Origin: Hyphomonas sp.
Lineage (GTDB): Bacteria; Pseudomonadota; Alphaproteobacteria; Caulobacterales; Hyphomonadaceae
DNA: 64,000 nt
Direction of reading: 5' to 3'
Assembly: GCA_020638455.1 (NCBI GenBank)
Contig: JACKIK010000002.1
Span: 1 to 64,000 of the forward strand
Numbering within the stretch: the first letter of the stretch is position 1; each line of letters opens with the position of its first letter. A program made the position numbers and the translations under genes. Under the pieces are notes generated by a model, which ran no database searches, was not told where the DNA came from, and was given only the letters and a program-made list of their open reading frames with translations. Of this stretch, positions 1 through 9,026 are shown piece by piece.

Positions 1-38
1 CGTAAGCTTTGGAAACCTCTTGGTACGGCAATTCCATA

Positions 39-1406
39 TTAGCCTGCTTTCAAGTTCGTCGCTGAATGATTGATTGCGTCGGCCATCGGGTTGTCACCAA
101 CGAGATTTCCAACGTGTTTCCCCCACAAGTTCATAGCCCGACGGATTTCATCAACATTGTTGCCCACATCATAGCGACTCTGCATCGACCGGTCCGGTGC
201 GTGGTTGATACATGCTTCAGCAATTGTTGGGGAAACCCCCAGCTCGCGTACCATAAGCGTGCGCCCAAGGCGACGGCAGTCATATAGCTGTACGCCCTCA
301 ACCGGACAGGATTCTGCGTTTTCCTTCGATTGTTTCACGAGCTTGTTTCGGACGCGTATCCAACGCTGCTTAGGTCCATCGTGACGAATGTGGTCGTCAT
401 TGACCTGGTTCGGGAACACCCAGGCTTGGTTGTGTTTTGCCAGGGCTTCGAGAAACAGCGCAGCGGCGAGAGGGGACAGGGGGACTTCATAGGTCTCGTT
501 CGTTTTTGTCTGGCTTGCCGGTATTCGCCACGTCTCTTGTCCCGGCGTCCAATCGAACTGTTCGCGCCGGGCCGCGACGATTTCTGCGGGCCGTTGAAGG
601 GTCACTGCGTGCAACATGATTGCGAGAGCAGATGTCCAGCTGTTGCGATCCTCGTCACGCCCCATGTTGGACCTCAACGAATTCCACATGAGTTTCAGGG
701 CTTCTTCTGGCATTTGGGGGCGCTTGTCCGGTGTGTCCCGGAAAAGCTTGCGGAAAGACGCCGGATTCACCTCGACGAGTTCTTCTTCGATGGCCCAGTT
801 GAATACTGCCCGGATAACGCCCTGACACTCATTGGCGAGCCTTGCGCCGGGATTGCTCCCTTCCTGGGCCCGCGGATGTTTTGCCGCTTCAGCTTGAATT
901 TGCCTGACCAGTTCCCGGACACGAGGTCTGGTAATCTTTCTGAACGGCACTTCGCCCAGTTGAGGCAAAATATGAACTCGCAGCAGTCTCTCCCGTTCAT
1001 CATAGGTGCGTTGTTTGATGCTGGGAGGAGACTTCTCCGGGGAGGCCATGAAGCGGTTCGCCAGGGCGGCAAACGTCGCAGCGGCTTCCCGTTTTGCCTC
1101 CTCCTTCTTTGCCCGGCGGCGGGCGACCGGGTCGGCGTCTCCCAGCGCCATACGGCCCAGTTCTTTCGTCGCCAGAGCGCGGGCGATCTCGGGGGAACCA
1201 TCATCCACTGAAATGAGCTTGGCGTCTGTCTTGCCGCCGTCCGGTTTCACGATCTGGAGCTTGTAGGCCGCACTGCCGTTCGGTGTGATCGCAAGAAAGA
1301 GTCTCGGCACTTCGGTATCCCAGTGGCGCTCTTTTTTTGTTCCGCCGTGCGCTCTGATCAGGCGCTGAACGTTCGTCTGAGTGAGTTTGAGCCTGTTGAT
1401 AGCCAT
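39..1406 (-). CDS. Tyrosine recombinase (phage/island integrase)
   Basis: About 455 residues. The N-terminal part looks like the arm-binding domain of P4-type integrases (WDTEVPRLFLAI followed by a KLQIV strand). The core carries the expected residues: arginine in TLQRPAEIV, lysine in SQTKTNETYEVPL, the box-II stretch YDCRRLGRTLM, then INHAP and a tyrosine in SRYDV. The usual HxxR histidine is replaced by D/C in DCRR, which is common in this group. I chose the ATG at 1406 because the family starts near there; an in-frame ATG at 1526 would add 40 residues without family character. The gene reads away from the 3' end of tRNA-Pro, 207 bases off, as in islands integrated at tRNA genes. The rest of the island would lie left of the window. 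Confidence 0.88.
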   Translation of the reverse strand: MAINRLKLTQTNVQRLIRAHGGTKKERHWDTEVPRLFLAITPNGSAAYKLQIVKPDGGKTDAKLISVDDGSPEIARALATKELGRMALGDADPVARRRAKKEEAKREAAATFAALANRFMASPEKSPPSIKQRTYDERERLLRVHILPQLGEVPFRKITRPRVRELVRQIQAEAAKHPRAQEGSNPGARLANECQGVIRAVFNWAIEEELVEVNPASFRKLFRDTPDKRPQMPEEALKLMWNSLRSNMGRDEDRNSWTSALAIMLHAVTLQRPAEIVAARREQFDWTPGQETWRIPASQTKTNETYEVPLSPLAAALFLEALAKHNQAWVFPNQVNDDHIRHDGPKQRWIRVRNKLVKQSKENAESCPVEGVQLYDCRRLGRTLMVRELGVSPTIAEACINHAPDRSMQSRYDVGNNVDEIRRAMNLWGKHVGNLVGDNPMADAINHSATNLKAG

Positions 1407-1613
1407 GTCCGTCTCGTGTCCTTCGGGTCTGAAGACGGTGGCTTTCAAGCTATGTGCCATTCCTGAGCCACCAATAAGCCACCTCGGAACGTCGGATTCT
1501 GTCCGTTTTTGTCCGATATAGCCCAAGAGCGACCAGATACGGCGCGCGCTTGTGGGGCTTGAATTTACAGGATTATTCCCAACAAATTCAGGTTCTTAAG
1601 CCTGAGGAGGGGA

Positions 1614-1690
<77 letters not shown>

Positions 1691-1751
1691 GAGTCCCGGT
1701 GTAATGATCGCGCGGGTGGGTGCAAGCCCTTTTCGCGGTTGCGAACAGCGC

Positions 1752-2624
1752 TCAGCGCTTCTTGCGGACCGGCCGCATCAGGCCTTCCTGCGCCACACTG
1801 GCCACCAGGCGGCCGTCCTGGGTGAAGATGGAGCCGCGATTGAAGCTGCGCGCGCCGCCGGCATAGGGGCTGTCCATCGTATAGAGGTGCCACTCATCGA
1901 ACTTGATCGGGGCGTGGAACCACATGGCATGGTCGAGGCTGGCGGACATGACTTCGCCGGTCATCCAGGAAACGCCATGCGGCCGGTTGCCGGTGCCGAG
2001 CAGCGACATGTCGCTGGCATAAGCCATCAGGCAATGATGCAGCCAGGGGGCCTCGTCGATGGGGCGCGCGACGCGGAACCAGAGATGGTGCAGGTCGCTC
2101 GCCTTTTCGGGCTTCAGCGGGTCGAGCGGCTCGATTTCGCGGATTTCGACCGGGCGAGGACGCAGGAAGTGGCCGCGATGGCGCTCGGGCAGGCGCTCAG
2201 CGAAGCTCTTGCGCCATTCGACGCGGTCGCCCAGCGTGTCGGGGCCGGGCACGTCCGGCATGGCGTGCTGGTGGTGCCAGCCATCTTCCTTGACGTGGAA
2301 GCTGGCGGCGAGGTTGAAGATCTGCTTGCCGTGCTGGATGGCGACGACACGGCGGGTGGTGAAGCTGCCGCCGTCACGGGCGTGGTCGACCTGGTAGATG
2401 ATCGGAACGGACGGGTCGCCGGGGCGGATGAAATAGGCGTGCAGGGAGTGACACGGCCGGTCTTCCGGCACGGTACGGTAGGCGGCGACCAGCGATTGCG
2501 CGATGACCTGGCCACCGAAAACGCGCTGGCTTTCCTCTTCATCCGGGCTCTGGCCGCGGAAAAGGTCGTGTTCAAGCCGCTCGATGTCGAGCAGGGCCAG
2601 CAGATCGCCGACGGGGTCCACCAT
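1752..2624 (-). CDS. tesB: Acyl-CoA thioesterase II
   Basis: 290 residues, the usual TesB length. It hydrolyses acyl-CoA to free acid and CoA in the cytoplasm through a double hot-dog fold. Visible family motifs are RVFGGQVIAQSL in the first half, and SLDHAMWFH with its active-site Asp, SPYAGGARSF, and VAQEGLMR with its Gln in the second half. The start at 2624 is set by a GGGAGG Shine-Dalgarno seven bases upstream and by family alignment; the reading frame is open 25 codons further but without a better ribosome site. The gene stands alone between tRNA-Pro and the divergent acyl-CoA synthetase. Confidence 0.93.
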   Translation of the reverse strand: MVDPVGDLLALLDIERLEHDLFRGQSPDEEESQRVFGGQVIAQSLVAAYRTVPEDRPCHSLHAYFIRPGDPSVPIIYQVDHARDGGSFTTRRVVAIQHGKQIFNLAASFHVKEDGWHHQHAMPDVPGPDTLGDRVEWRKSFAERLPERHRGHFLRPRPVEIREIEPLDPLKPEKASDLHHLWFRVARPIDEAPWLHHCLMAYASDMSLLGTGNRPHGVSWMTGEVMSASLDHAMWFHAPIKFDEWHLYTMDSPYAGGARSFNRGSIFTQDGRLVASVAQEGLMRPVRKKR

Positions 2625-2795
2625 GTTCAGCCTCCCATTGTGCAATGCAGCAGCTAGCAGACCCCGCCGCGCCTGCAAAGCCTGCGGGTGCCTGAGCACG
2701 GTCTGTGAAATTTCACCGATCGCCGAACGCCGGCATTCACCTTAACGGCGTAGGCTGCACCGCAGATACCAGTCTTTGCGGTGAGGTGGTTACGA

Positions 2796-4583
2796 ATGAG
2801 CGCGCTGTCGGTTTTGCAGCAGGACCTGAAGTTCCTTGTCGGGGGTGTGAAGGTGCTCGCCTGGACCAGGGATGTGACCCCGGACAGCGCTGTTCTGGTG
2901 CCGGACGATGTCGAAGCGGCCGTCGACAAGCACCGCCACAGCGTCGCGTTCCGCTTCGACGGCGAGCTGATGACCTATGCCGAGTTCGATTCCCTTGCGA
3001 ACCGGTATGCGAACTGGGCCGTGACCGAGGGCGTGCAGCCCGGCGACGTGGTCGCGCTGTTGATGGAGAACCGGCCGGATTACCTTGCTGCCTGGGTGGG
3101 TTTGTCGAAGGTCGGCGTCGTCGCGGCGCTGATCAATACGAATCTCGAAGGCGAGGGGCTCGCGCACTGCCTGAACATTGTGGGTGCGCGGATGGTGCTC
3201 ACGGGCGCCGGTTTCGACCAGGCGATCCGTAGCGCGAAGCCGATGCTGGAAGGAGCGCCAACGTTCTGGTCTCTGTGCGGCTATGAGGGGCAGAACCTGA
3301 AGCAGGCGCTGGCAGGCGCATCCGACGCGCGGCCGGACCGGTCGCGCCGTGCGGAGCTGAGCGGGCGGGACATCTGCCTCTACGTCTATACCTCGGGCAC
3401 GACCGGTCTGCCAAAGGCGGCGCGGCTGACCCACGCGCGCACGCGCACCATGATGCGCACCTTCATTGGCCCGCTGGGCATGTCGCCGCGTGACCGGCTC
3501 TACCAGACGCTGCCGCTGTATCACGCGACAGGTGGAATTGCGGCGGCGGGCGCGGCGATGCTGAGCGGCGCGAGCCTGATCCTGCGCCGCAAGTTTTCGG
3601 CCAGCGCATTCTGGACGGATGCGGTGACCGAGGGCGCGACACTTTTCGTCTATATCGGGGAACTCTGCCGCTATCTGGTGAACCAGCCGCCGCACGAGAT
3701 GGAGCGTAAACATCGTATCCGCGCCGGCTTCGGCAACGGCCTGCGCCCGGAAATCTGGGAGACGTTCTCGGAGCGTTTCGGCATCCATGACCTCAAGGAG
3801 TTTTATTCCTCCACCGAGGGCAATGTCAGCTTCATGAACATTGACGGGAATCCCGGCGCCTGCGGCCGCATGCCGGACTGGATGAACAAGCCGTTCCGGC
3901 ACGTTGCCTTCGTGAAATTTGACCTTGAGACGGAGATGCCGGTGCGCGGCGAGGACGGGTTCTGTCTGCGCGCGCAAGACGGCGAGGCCGGCGAAGTTCT
4001 GGGCCGGATCGGGGCCGACAACCGGACGCGGTTCGACGGCTACACGGACGACAAGGCGACCAATGGCAAGATCCTGCATGACGTGTTCGAGAAGGGTGAC
4101 ATGTGGTTCCGCACAGGCGACCTGATGCGCAAGGATGCGCGCGGCTACGTCTACTTCGTCGACCGAATCGGCGACACGTTCCGCTGGAAAGGCGAGAACG
4201 TCGCGACCAATGAAGTGGGCGAAGCGATGGCGCGCGTCAAAGGCGTTGAAACCGCTAACGTCTACGGCATCCCGGTGCCGGGCGCCGAAGGCAAGGCGGG
4301 GATGGCCGCCATCACGGCGACGCCGGAGCTGGATATTGCCGGCCTGCACCAGCGGCTGGCCGAACGCCTGCCGGGCTATGCGATCCCGGTCTTCCTCCGC
4401 GTGCAGAAGGAACCGGAGACGACCGGCACGTTCAAGTTCCGCAAGCTGGAACTCGTGCGCGAGGGTTTCGATCCTGCCGCGGTGAAGGACCCCCTCTACG
4501 TCTATAATGCGGACAATGATGCGTATGAGCCGCTGACGGGCGAGACCTACGAAAAGGTGTGCGCCGGAGGCATCCGCTTCTAG
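2796..4583 (+). CDS. Very-long-chain acyl-CoA synthetase, FATP type
   Basis: 595 residues, AMP-forming ligase superfamily. The phosphate-binding motif YTSGTTGLPKAARLTH lies around residue 195, the adenine-binding motif EFYSSTEGN around residue 335, and the RTGDL and DRIGDTFRWKGENV motifs near residues 445-475. The EFYSSTEGN and DTFRWKGENVAT wording is characteristic of the fatty-acid-transport-protein/FadD6 branch rather than E. coli FadD. It would activate long-chain or bile-acid-like carboxylates to CoA esters. The ATG at 2796 is preferred over an in-frame GTG at 2781 because GAGGTGG stands about 8 bases before the ATG. It diverges from tesB. Its TAG stop overlaps the stop codon of the convergent RimK-like gene. 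Confidence 0.9.
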   Translation: MSALSVLQQDLKFLVGGVKVLAWTRDVTPDSAVLVPDDVEAAVDKHRHSVAFRFDGELMTYAEFDSLANRYANWAVTEGVQPGDVVALLMENRPDYLAAWVGLSKVGVVAALINTNLEGEGLAHCLNIVGARMVLTGAGFDQAIRSAKPMLEGAPTFWSLCGYEGQNLKQALAGASDARPDRSRRAELSGRDICLYVYTSGTTGLPKAARLTHARTRTMMRTFIGPLGMSPRDRLYQTLPLYHATGGIAAAGAAMLSGASLILRRKFSASAFWTDAVTEGATLFVYIGELCRYLVNQPPHEMERKHRIRAGFGNGLRPEIWETFSERFGIHDLKEFYSSTEGNVSFMNIDGNPGACGRMPDWMNKPFRHVAFVKFDLETEMPVRGEDGFCLRAQDGEAGEVLGRIGADNRTRFDGYTDDKATNGKILHDVFEKGDMWFRTGDLMRKDARGYVYFVDRIGDTFRWKGENVATNEVGEAMARVKGVETANVYGIPVPGAEGKAGMAAITATPELDIAGLHQRLAERLPGYAIPVFLRVQKEPETTGTFKFRKLELVREGFDPAAVKDPLYVYNADNDAYEPLTGETYEKVCAGGIRF

Positions 4584-6049
4584 GAAACGCGGCCCATGCG
4601 CTGTTCGAGGCGCGTGGAGAACCAGGAAATTATGCGGCGCCAGAGCTCGTCCTTCAGGACGGAGCCTTCCACGTCATGGTCGATCGACGGATTGTCGTTG
4701 ATCTCGATGATGATGACGCCCTTATCGGTTTCCTTGAGGTCGACGCCGTAGAGGCCGTCGCCGATCAGGCTGGCGGCACGCACCGCGGCATCGACCACTT
4801 CGGGCGGCGCGTCCTGCACTGCGAACGTGGTGAAGCCGCCTTCCGTCGTCTTGCCGCCGGGTCCGTGCTTCACGATCTGCCAGTGGCCGCGCGCCATGCG
4901 GTACTGGCAGGCATAGAGCGGTTCGCCGTTCAAGACACCGATGCGCCAGTCGAACTTCGTCGGCACGAATTCCTGCGCGATGATCAGCGCCGTGTCGTCG
5001 AACATGCCCTTCGCGCCGGCTTTCAGTTCCTCAAGCGTCGTGGCCTTCACCATGTTGGAGCCGAACGAGCCATCCGGCGTCTTCAGGATCACGGGTGAGC
5101 CGAGACGGCCGAACACGGCTTCGAGGTCCGTCTTCTCGTCAATGATTTCCGTATGCGGAATGGGAAGGCCGGCCTTTTCGAGGATTTCCTTCAGGTAGAC
5201 CTTGTTGGTGCAGCGGATCATCGAATGGGTATCGTCGATGACCGGCATGCCTTCCTGTTCGGCACGGCGAGCGAACTTGTAGGTGTAATTGTCGATCTGC
5301 GTGGTGGCGCGGATGAACAGGGCGTCGAACTCGGCAAGGCTGGTGAAGTCCGACGGCTCGATCAGCTCGACTTCGACCCCCATTTTCGCGGCGACGTCCG
5401 CCAGCCGCTTGATCGAGGCCGGTTTGGATGGCGCGGTCTTTTCCTCGGGATCGACGAGGACCGCAAGCGCCCATTTGGCGGGCGTGCGGGTCTTCGGTTC
5501 ACTGATCCGGCCGCTGGTATAGGAGTCCATGGCGCTGAGGAAGAAGTCACGCCGCTCGCCTTTCAGCTTCTGGGGCGGAACCATGCGCACACGGCCGATG
5601 CCATGCGGCGCGTCGGCGTCGAACTCGACTTCGAGGGCAGGCACACGGAACCAGTCTGACACTTCGCGGGCGAGGCGCTCATAGCCGGCGACTTCAGGCC
5701 GGGAGAAGGCGACAAACAGGCTTTCGACCTGCGGCGCGCCTTTGGCGAGTGCTTCGCTGAGGCGCTCTCCCAGATCCGGAAGGGCGTGGCGGTAAAGGCT
5801 CTTGGCGGACAGTTCCACCATGGTCTGCACGCTCGGGCTGACCCGGTGGCCCCGCGCCTCGGCCAGCAGGGAGGCATAGTAACCTTCCGACTGGTAGGCG
5901 TAGGAGCGGCAGAGGTTGAGGATATAGGGGCGGCGGCCTGCGAACAGCGCCGGCTTGGAAATATAGTCGGCGACGCGCAGCACTTTGTGCGGCGTCTCGG
6001 CTTGTGAAATGTCGCTGGCAGATTCGACGAGAATGACCCAGTCGGTCAT
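4580..6049 (-). CDS. RimK-like ATP-grasp ligase with N-terminal RLAN-type domain
   Basis: 489 residues. The C-terminal 300 residues are an ATP-grasp domain: SPVILKTPDGSFGSNMVKA is the ATP-binding lysine/glycine loop, and the metal-binding end is GVDLKETDKGVIIIEINDNP. The N-terminal part (YISKPALFAGRRPYILNLCR) matches the RimK-like N-terminal domain found in longer family members. RimK relatives add amino acids to a protein or small-molecule carboxylate in the cytoplasm; the acceptor here cannot be read from sequence. The start at 6049 overlaps the stop of the upstream GNAT gene by four bases (ATGA), so translation is probably coupled. An open frame continues 55 codons upstream but lies inside the GNAT gene. 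Confidence 0.86.
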   Translation of the reverse strand: MTDWVILVESASDISQAETPHKVLRVADYISKPALFAGRRPYILNLCRSYAYQSEGYYASLLAEARGHRVSPSVQTMVELSAKSLYRHALPDLGERLSEALAKGAPQVESLFVAFSRPEVAGYERLAREVSDWFRVPALEVEFDADAPHGIGRVRMVPPQKLKGERRDFFLSAMDSYTSGRISEPKTRTPAKWALAVLVDPEEKTAPSKPASIKRLADVAAKMGVEVELIEPSDFTSLAEFDALFIRATTQIDNYTYKFARRAEQEGMPVIDDTHSMIRCTNKVYLKEILEKAGLPIPHTEIIDEKTDLEAVFGRLGSPVILKTPDGSFGSNMVKATTLEELKAGAKGMFDDTALIIAQEFVPTKFDWRIGVLNGEPLYACQYRMARGHWQIVKHGPGGKTTEGGFTTFAVQDAPPEVVDAAVRAASLIGDGLYGVDLKETDKGVIIIEINDNPSIDHDVEGSVLKDELWRRIISWFSTRLEQRMGRVS

Positions 6050-6516
6050 ATCGGGTGGCTCACGGCAGGATTGACGGCTTTCTCCATCCGCACCGCTGTT
6101 TCTCCATTCGGATAGTAGGATGTGGCATGCGCCATTACGCGGAATCCGTGGCGTTCGTAAAGCTGAATTGCAGGCGCATTGGACTGGCGCACTTCGAGGC
6201 GGAGCCGGTCGCAACCACGGCTTGCCGCGCCTGCCTCGCCGGCGGAGATGAGCGCGCCGGCGATTCCCTTTCCACGCTGCGCCGGAGCGACCGTGATCGA
6301 ATAAAGGCGGGCGACTTTCGTTCCTTCACGCAACAGGAAAACCGCCGCGCCGGTGATTTCTTCATCCGAAACAGCGACATAGGTGAGGGCGTGGCCCCGC
6401 AGAAGGCGGCGCCAGGTGCGCAGGGAGAAGCGGTCTTCCTCCGGAAAGCCCTGTTCGAGTGCCACCAGGGCGGGGATGTCGGCTTCGGTGGCGGGCCGGA
6501 TCGTGGCGGCGGTCAC
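6046..6516 (-). CDS. GNAT-family N-acetyltransferase, RimI-like
   Basis: 156 residues, a single GNAT fold. The acetyl-CoA loop is visible as VAPAQRGKGIAGALI around residues 75-90, followed by EVRQSNAPAIQLYERHGFR, the typical motif B/C of RimI-type enzymes. It shares ATGA overlaps with both proB upstream and the RimK-like ligase downstream. The three genes therefore form one translational unit, and the protein may acetylate an amino group on the same target as the ligase. That partnership is inferred from gene order only. Confidence 0.85.
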   Translation of the reverse strand: MTAATIRPATEADIPALVALEQGFPEEDRFSLRTWRRLLRGHALTYVAVSDEEITGAAVFLLREGTKVARLYSITVAPAQRGKGIAGALISAGEAGAASRGCDRLRLEVRQSNAPAIQLYERHGFRVMAHATSYYPNGETAVRMEKAVNPAVSHPI

Positions 6517-7628
6517 GTGCGGACCATGTCGTCGCGGTGGACGATCGCCGGGCGGCCGCGATAGCCGAGGATGGCTTCGGTCTCGTCCGTGTGGCGCCCG
6601 GCAATGCGCTGGATTTCGGCGGCGGAATAGGCGGTGACGCCTTTGGCGACGACCTGGCCGGCAGGGTCCTTCACAGCGACGGCGGCGCCCTTGTCGAAGC
6701 CGCCTTCGACGCCTGTCACGCCGACGGCGAGCAGGCTGGCGCCGCCTTTCAGTGCCCGGGCGGCGCCGGCATCGACGGTGATGAAGCCTTCGGGCTGGAG
6801 GTGGCCGGCGAGCCAGGCTTCGCGGGCGCGGGCAGGCGTGGTGCGGGCGGCGATCAGCGTGGCACGTGCGCCTTCCGCGAGGGCGAGCAGGGGATTGTCC
6901 CGGTTGCCGAGCGTGATGACAGTGGAACAGCCGGCTGCATGGGCGATGCGGGCGGCGGCGAGCTTGGTGGCCATGCCGCCCGACCCGACGCCCGCCGCGG
7001 CGTTCGCGCCGGTGGCCATGGCATCGTGTTCAGGGGTCAGGGCGTCCAGCCGCTCGATACGCGCGGCGTCCGGATGGCTGCGCGGATCGGCTGTGTAGAG
7101 GCCGTCGATATCGGAGAGGAGGACGAGCAGGTCCGCGCCCATCATCTGGGCGACGCGGGCGGCGAGGCGGTCGTTGTCGCCATAACGGATCTCGTCTGTG
7201 GCGACGGTGTCATTCTCGTTGATCACGGGTACGACGCCGGCTTCGAGTAGCGTCTCAAGCGTGGCGCGCGCATTCAGCCAGCGGCGGCGGATTTCCGTAT
7301 CGGACAGGGTCAGAAGGGCTTGCCCGACGGTGACTTCGTGTGGGGCGAAGGCGTCAGCCAGCGCTGCCATAAGGCGCGGCTGCCCGATGGCGGCAGCGGC
7401 CTGTTTCTGGTCGAGGCGCGCGGTGCCGGCCGAGCCAAGCGCGGCTCGTCCGAGCGCGACCGCGCCTGAAGAGACGAGGATGACTTCCTGTCCGCGCTGG
7501 CGGCAGGTGGCGATGTCGGCCGCCAGGTGACTGAGCCAGACGTGGCGCGGACGGCCTGAGTCCGCCATCAGGGCGGAGCCCGTCTTCACGACGATGCGTT
7601 TGGCACGGGAGAGGGCGTCAGCAGTCAT
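6513..7628 (-). CDS. proB: Glutamate 5-kinase
   Basis: 371 residues with the complete two-domain architecture. The N-terminal amino-acid kinase domain (roughly 1-255) shows RIVVKTGSAL, VSSGAVALG, NENDTVATDEIRYGDND and SDIDGLYTADP; a C-terminal PUA domain covers the last 90 residues (GFITVDAGAARAL onward). It phosphorylates glutamate as the first step of proline synthesis. The start at 7628 fits the family; the longer open frame upstream has no ribosome site. No strong Shine-Dalgarno is visible. The gene is downstream of obgE, with the antisense small zinc-ribbon gene between them, and overlaps the GNAT gene by four bases. Confidence 0.95.
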   Translation of the reverse strand: MTADALSRAKRIVVKTGSALMADSGRPRHVWLSHLAADIATCRQRGQEVILVSSGAVALGRAALGSAGTARLDQKQAAAAIGQPRLMAALADAFAPHEVTVGQALLTLSDTEIRRRWLNARATLETLLEAGVVPVINENDTVATDEIRYGDNDRLAARVAQMMGADLLVLLSDIDGLYTADPRSHPDAARIERLDALTPEHDAMATGANAAAGVGSGGMATKLAAARIAHAAGCSTVITLGNRDNPLLALAEGARATLIAARTTPARAREAWLAGHLQPEGFITVDAGAARALKGGASLLAVGVTGVEGGFDKGAAVAVKDPAGQVVAKGVTAYSAAEIQRIAGRHTDETEAILGYRGRPAIVHRDDMVRT

Positions 7629-7725
7629 GGTGCGCAGCGATACATGAGTGCGGCAGGCGCCGGAAGGGGGCGCGCGTTGACAAGGCCGCCGCTTCGCCGT
7701 CAGTGGGGACAAAAGAGGAGTTCAC

Positions 7726-7959
7726 ATGCCGCAGTTCAACATGATCCTGCTGACCGAAGCGCAGGCCGCCGGGGCCGAGATCCTGGAGCACACGAAGGGA
7801 ACGCCGCTGCGCGAAGGCGGCGGCGACGAGACCTATCGCTGCGGCCGGTGCAAGACGGTGCTGCTGGTCGATGTGGCCCATCATGACGCCCATGGCGTTG
7901 TGATCCGGTGCGGCAAGTGCGGCGCCATCAATAACGAACCGCATCATCATCACCATTAG
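7726..7959 (+). CDS. Small zinc-ribbon protein with His-rich tail
   Basis: 77 residues. Two CxxC knuckles (CGRC and CGKC, 21 residues apart) would bind one zinc ion as a ribbon. The C-terminus ends in five histidines and there is a further HH between the knuckles. A clear GAGGAG ribosome site stands 7 bases before the ATG. It lies on the opposite strand to its neighbours, between proB and obgE, and ends two bases from the obgE stop codon. I do not recognise a named family. Metal handling or nucleic-acid binding are possible; the function is unknown. Confidence 0.72.
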   Translation: MPQFNMILLTEAQAAGAEILEHTKGTPLREGGGDETYRCGRCKTVLLVDVAHHDAHGVVIRCGKCGAINNEPHHHHH

Positions 7960-7961
7960 GG

Positions 7962-9008
7962 TCAGAGCGGCGTCCACGAGTCATCCGTGTCCGGATTGGC
8001 GGCGGCCTCTTCCTCGGCCTGGATGCCGAGGTGTCTGGAGATGGCATAGAGCGCCTGCTTCACGCCTTCGCCGGTGACGCCGGAGATGAGCAGCGGCTTG
8101 CCCTTGTAGGCATTCTTCAGCTGCTTTGCCTGTTCCGCGACGAGTTCGGGCGTCAGGGCGTCGATCTTGTTGAGGCAAACGATTTCCGGCCGCTCCGCGA
8201 GTTCCGGATCGTAGGCCTTCAATTCCTTGCGAATGGTGCGGTAGGCCTTGGCGGGATCGTCCTGCGTGCAGTCAATCAGGTGGAGCAGCACCTTGCAGCG
8301 CTCGACATGGCCGAGGAAGCGGTGGCCGAGGCCGGCCCCTTCAGCGGCGCCTTCGATCAGGCCGGGAATGTCGGCCAGCACGAAGCGCGTGCCGGGGCCG
8401 AGGTCCACCACGCCGAGGCCGGGATGAAGGGTCGTGAACGGATAGTCCGCGATCTTCGGGTGCGCCGCGGTGACGGCGGACAGGAAGGTGGATTTGCCGG
8501 CATTGGGCAGGCCGATCAGACCGGCATCGGCAATCAGCTTGAGGCGGAGCCAGATCCAGGCCTCCTCGCCATCCTCACCCGGATTGGCCCGGCGCGGGGC
8601 CTGGTTCGTTGAGGACTTGAAGCGGAGATTGCCCCAGCCGCCATTGCCGCCCTGGGCGAGCAGGACGCGCTGGCCGACCTCCGTGAGGTCTGCGATCAGG
8701 GTCTCCTTGTCTTCCTCGAAGATCTGGGTGCCCACCGGCAGCTTGAGGACGACATCGTCGCCCTTCGCGCCGGTGCGTTGCTTGCCCATGCCGTGGCCGC
8801 CGCGCTTTGCCTTGAAGTGCTGCTGGTAGCGGTAGTCGATCAGGGTGTTGAGGCCCTCGACCGCCTCGGCCCAGACGTCGCCGCCCCGGCCGCCGTCACC
8901 CCCGTCCGGGCCGCCATATTCGATAAATTTCTCGCGCCGGAACGAGACGCAGCCGGAGCCGCCGTCGCCGGACTTGATGTACACCTTGGCCTGATCGAGG
9001 AATTTCAT
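7962..9008 (-). CDS. obgE: GTPase Obg (CgtA), ribosome assembly
   Basis: 348 residues. The glycine-rich N-terminal Obg fold (GDGGSGCVSFRREKF, GGPDGGDGGRGGDV) occupies about 1-158. The G domain follows with GLPNAGKSTFLSAV (G1), the DIPGLIEGAAEGAGLGHRFL switch, and NKIDAL (G4). It is an essential GTPase acting in late 50S assembly. It is followed by proB and preceded by two GNAT genes and rpmA/rplU, the common alphaproteobacterial order. The C-terminus after the G domain is short (EAAANPDTDDSW), without the long variable extension of some homologues. Confidence 0.97.
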   Translation of the reverse strand: MKFLDQAKVYIKSGDGGSGCVSFRREKFIEYGGPDGGDGGRGGDVWAEAVEGLNTLIDYRYQQHFKAKRGGHGMGKQRTGAKGDDVVLKLPVGTQIFEEDKETLIADLTEVGQRVLLAQGGNGGWGNLRFKSSTNQAPRRANPGEDGEEAWIWLRLKLIADAGLIGLPNAGKSTFLSAVTAAHPKIADYPFTTLHPGLGVVDLGPGTRFVLADIPGLIEGAAEGAGLGHRFLGHVERCKVLLHLIDCTQDDPAKAYRTIRKELKAYDPELAERPEIVCLNKIDALTPELVAEQAKQLKNAYKGKPLLISGVTGEGVKQALYAISRHLGIQAEEEAAANPDTDDSWTPL

Positions 9009-9026
9009 GTCGTTCTCTTACGTGTT

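Noticed and set aside
330..1211. Open frame of 293 codons on the plus strand within the integrase
   Set aside because: Antisense to a clear integrase; no family motifs or ribosome site.
1704..2657. Plus-strand frame of 317 codons opposite tesB
   Set aside because: Shadow of tesB, no motifs.
2790..4349. Open frame of 519 codons on the minus strand within the acyl-CoA synthetase
   Set aside because: High-GC shadow frame, Arg/His-rich and without domains; the plus-strand gene has all ligase motifs.
7942..7956. His5 end resembling an artificial tag
   Set aside because: Natural His-rich ends occur in metal proteins; the flanking sequence is uninterrupted genome with no vector traces.
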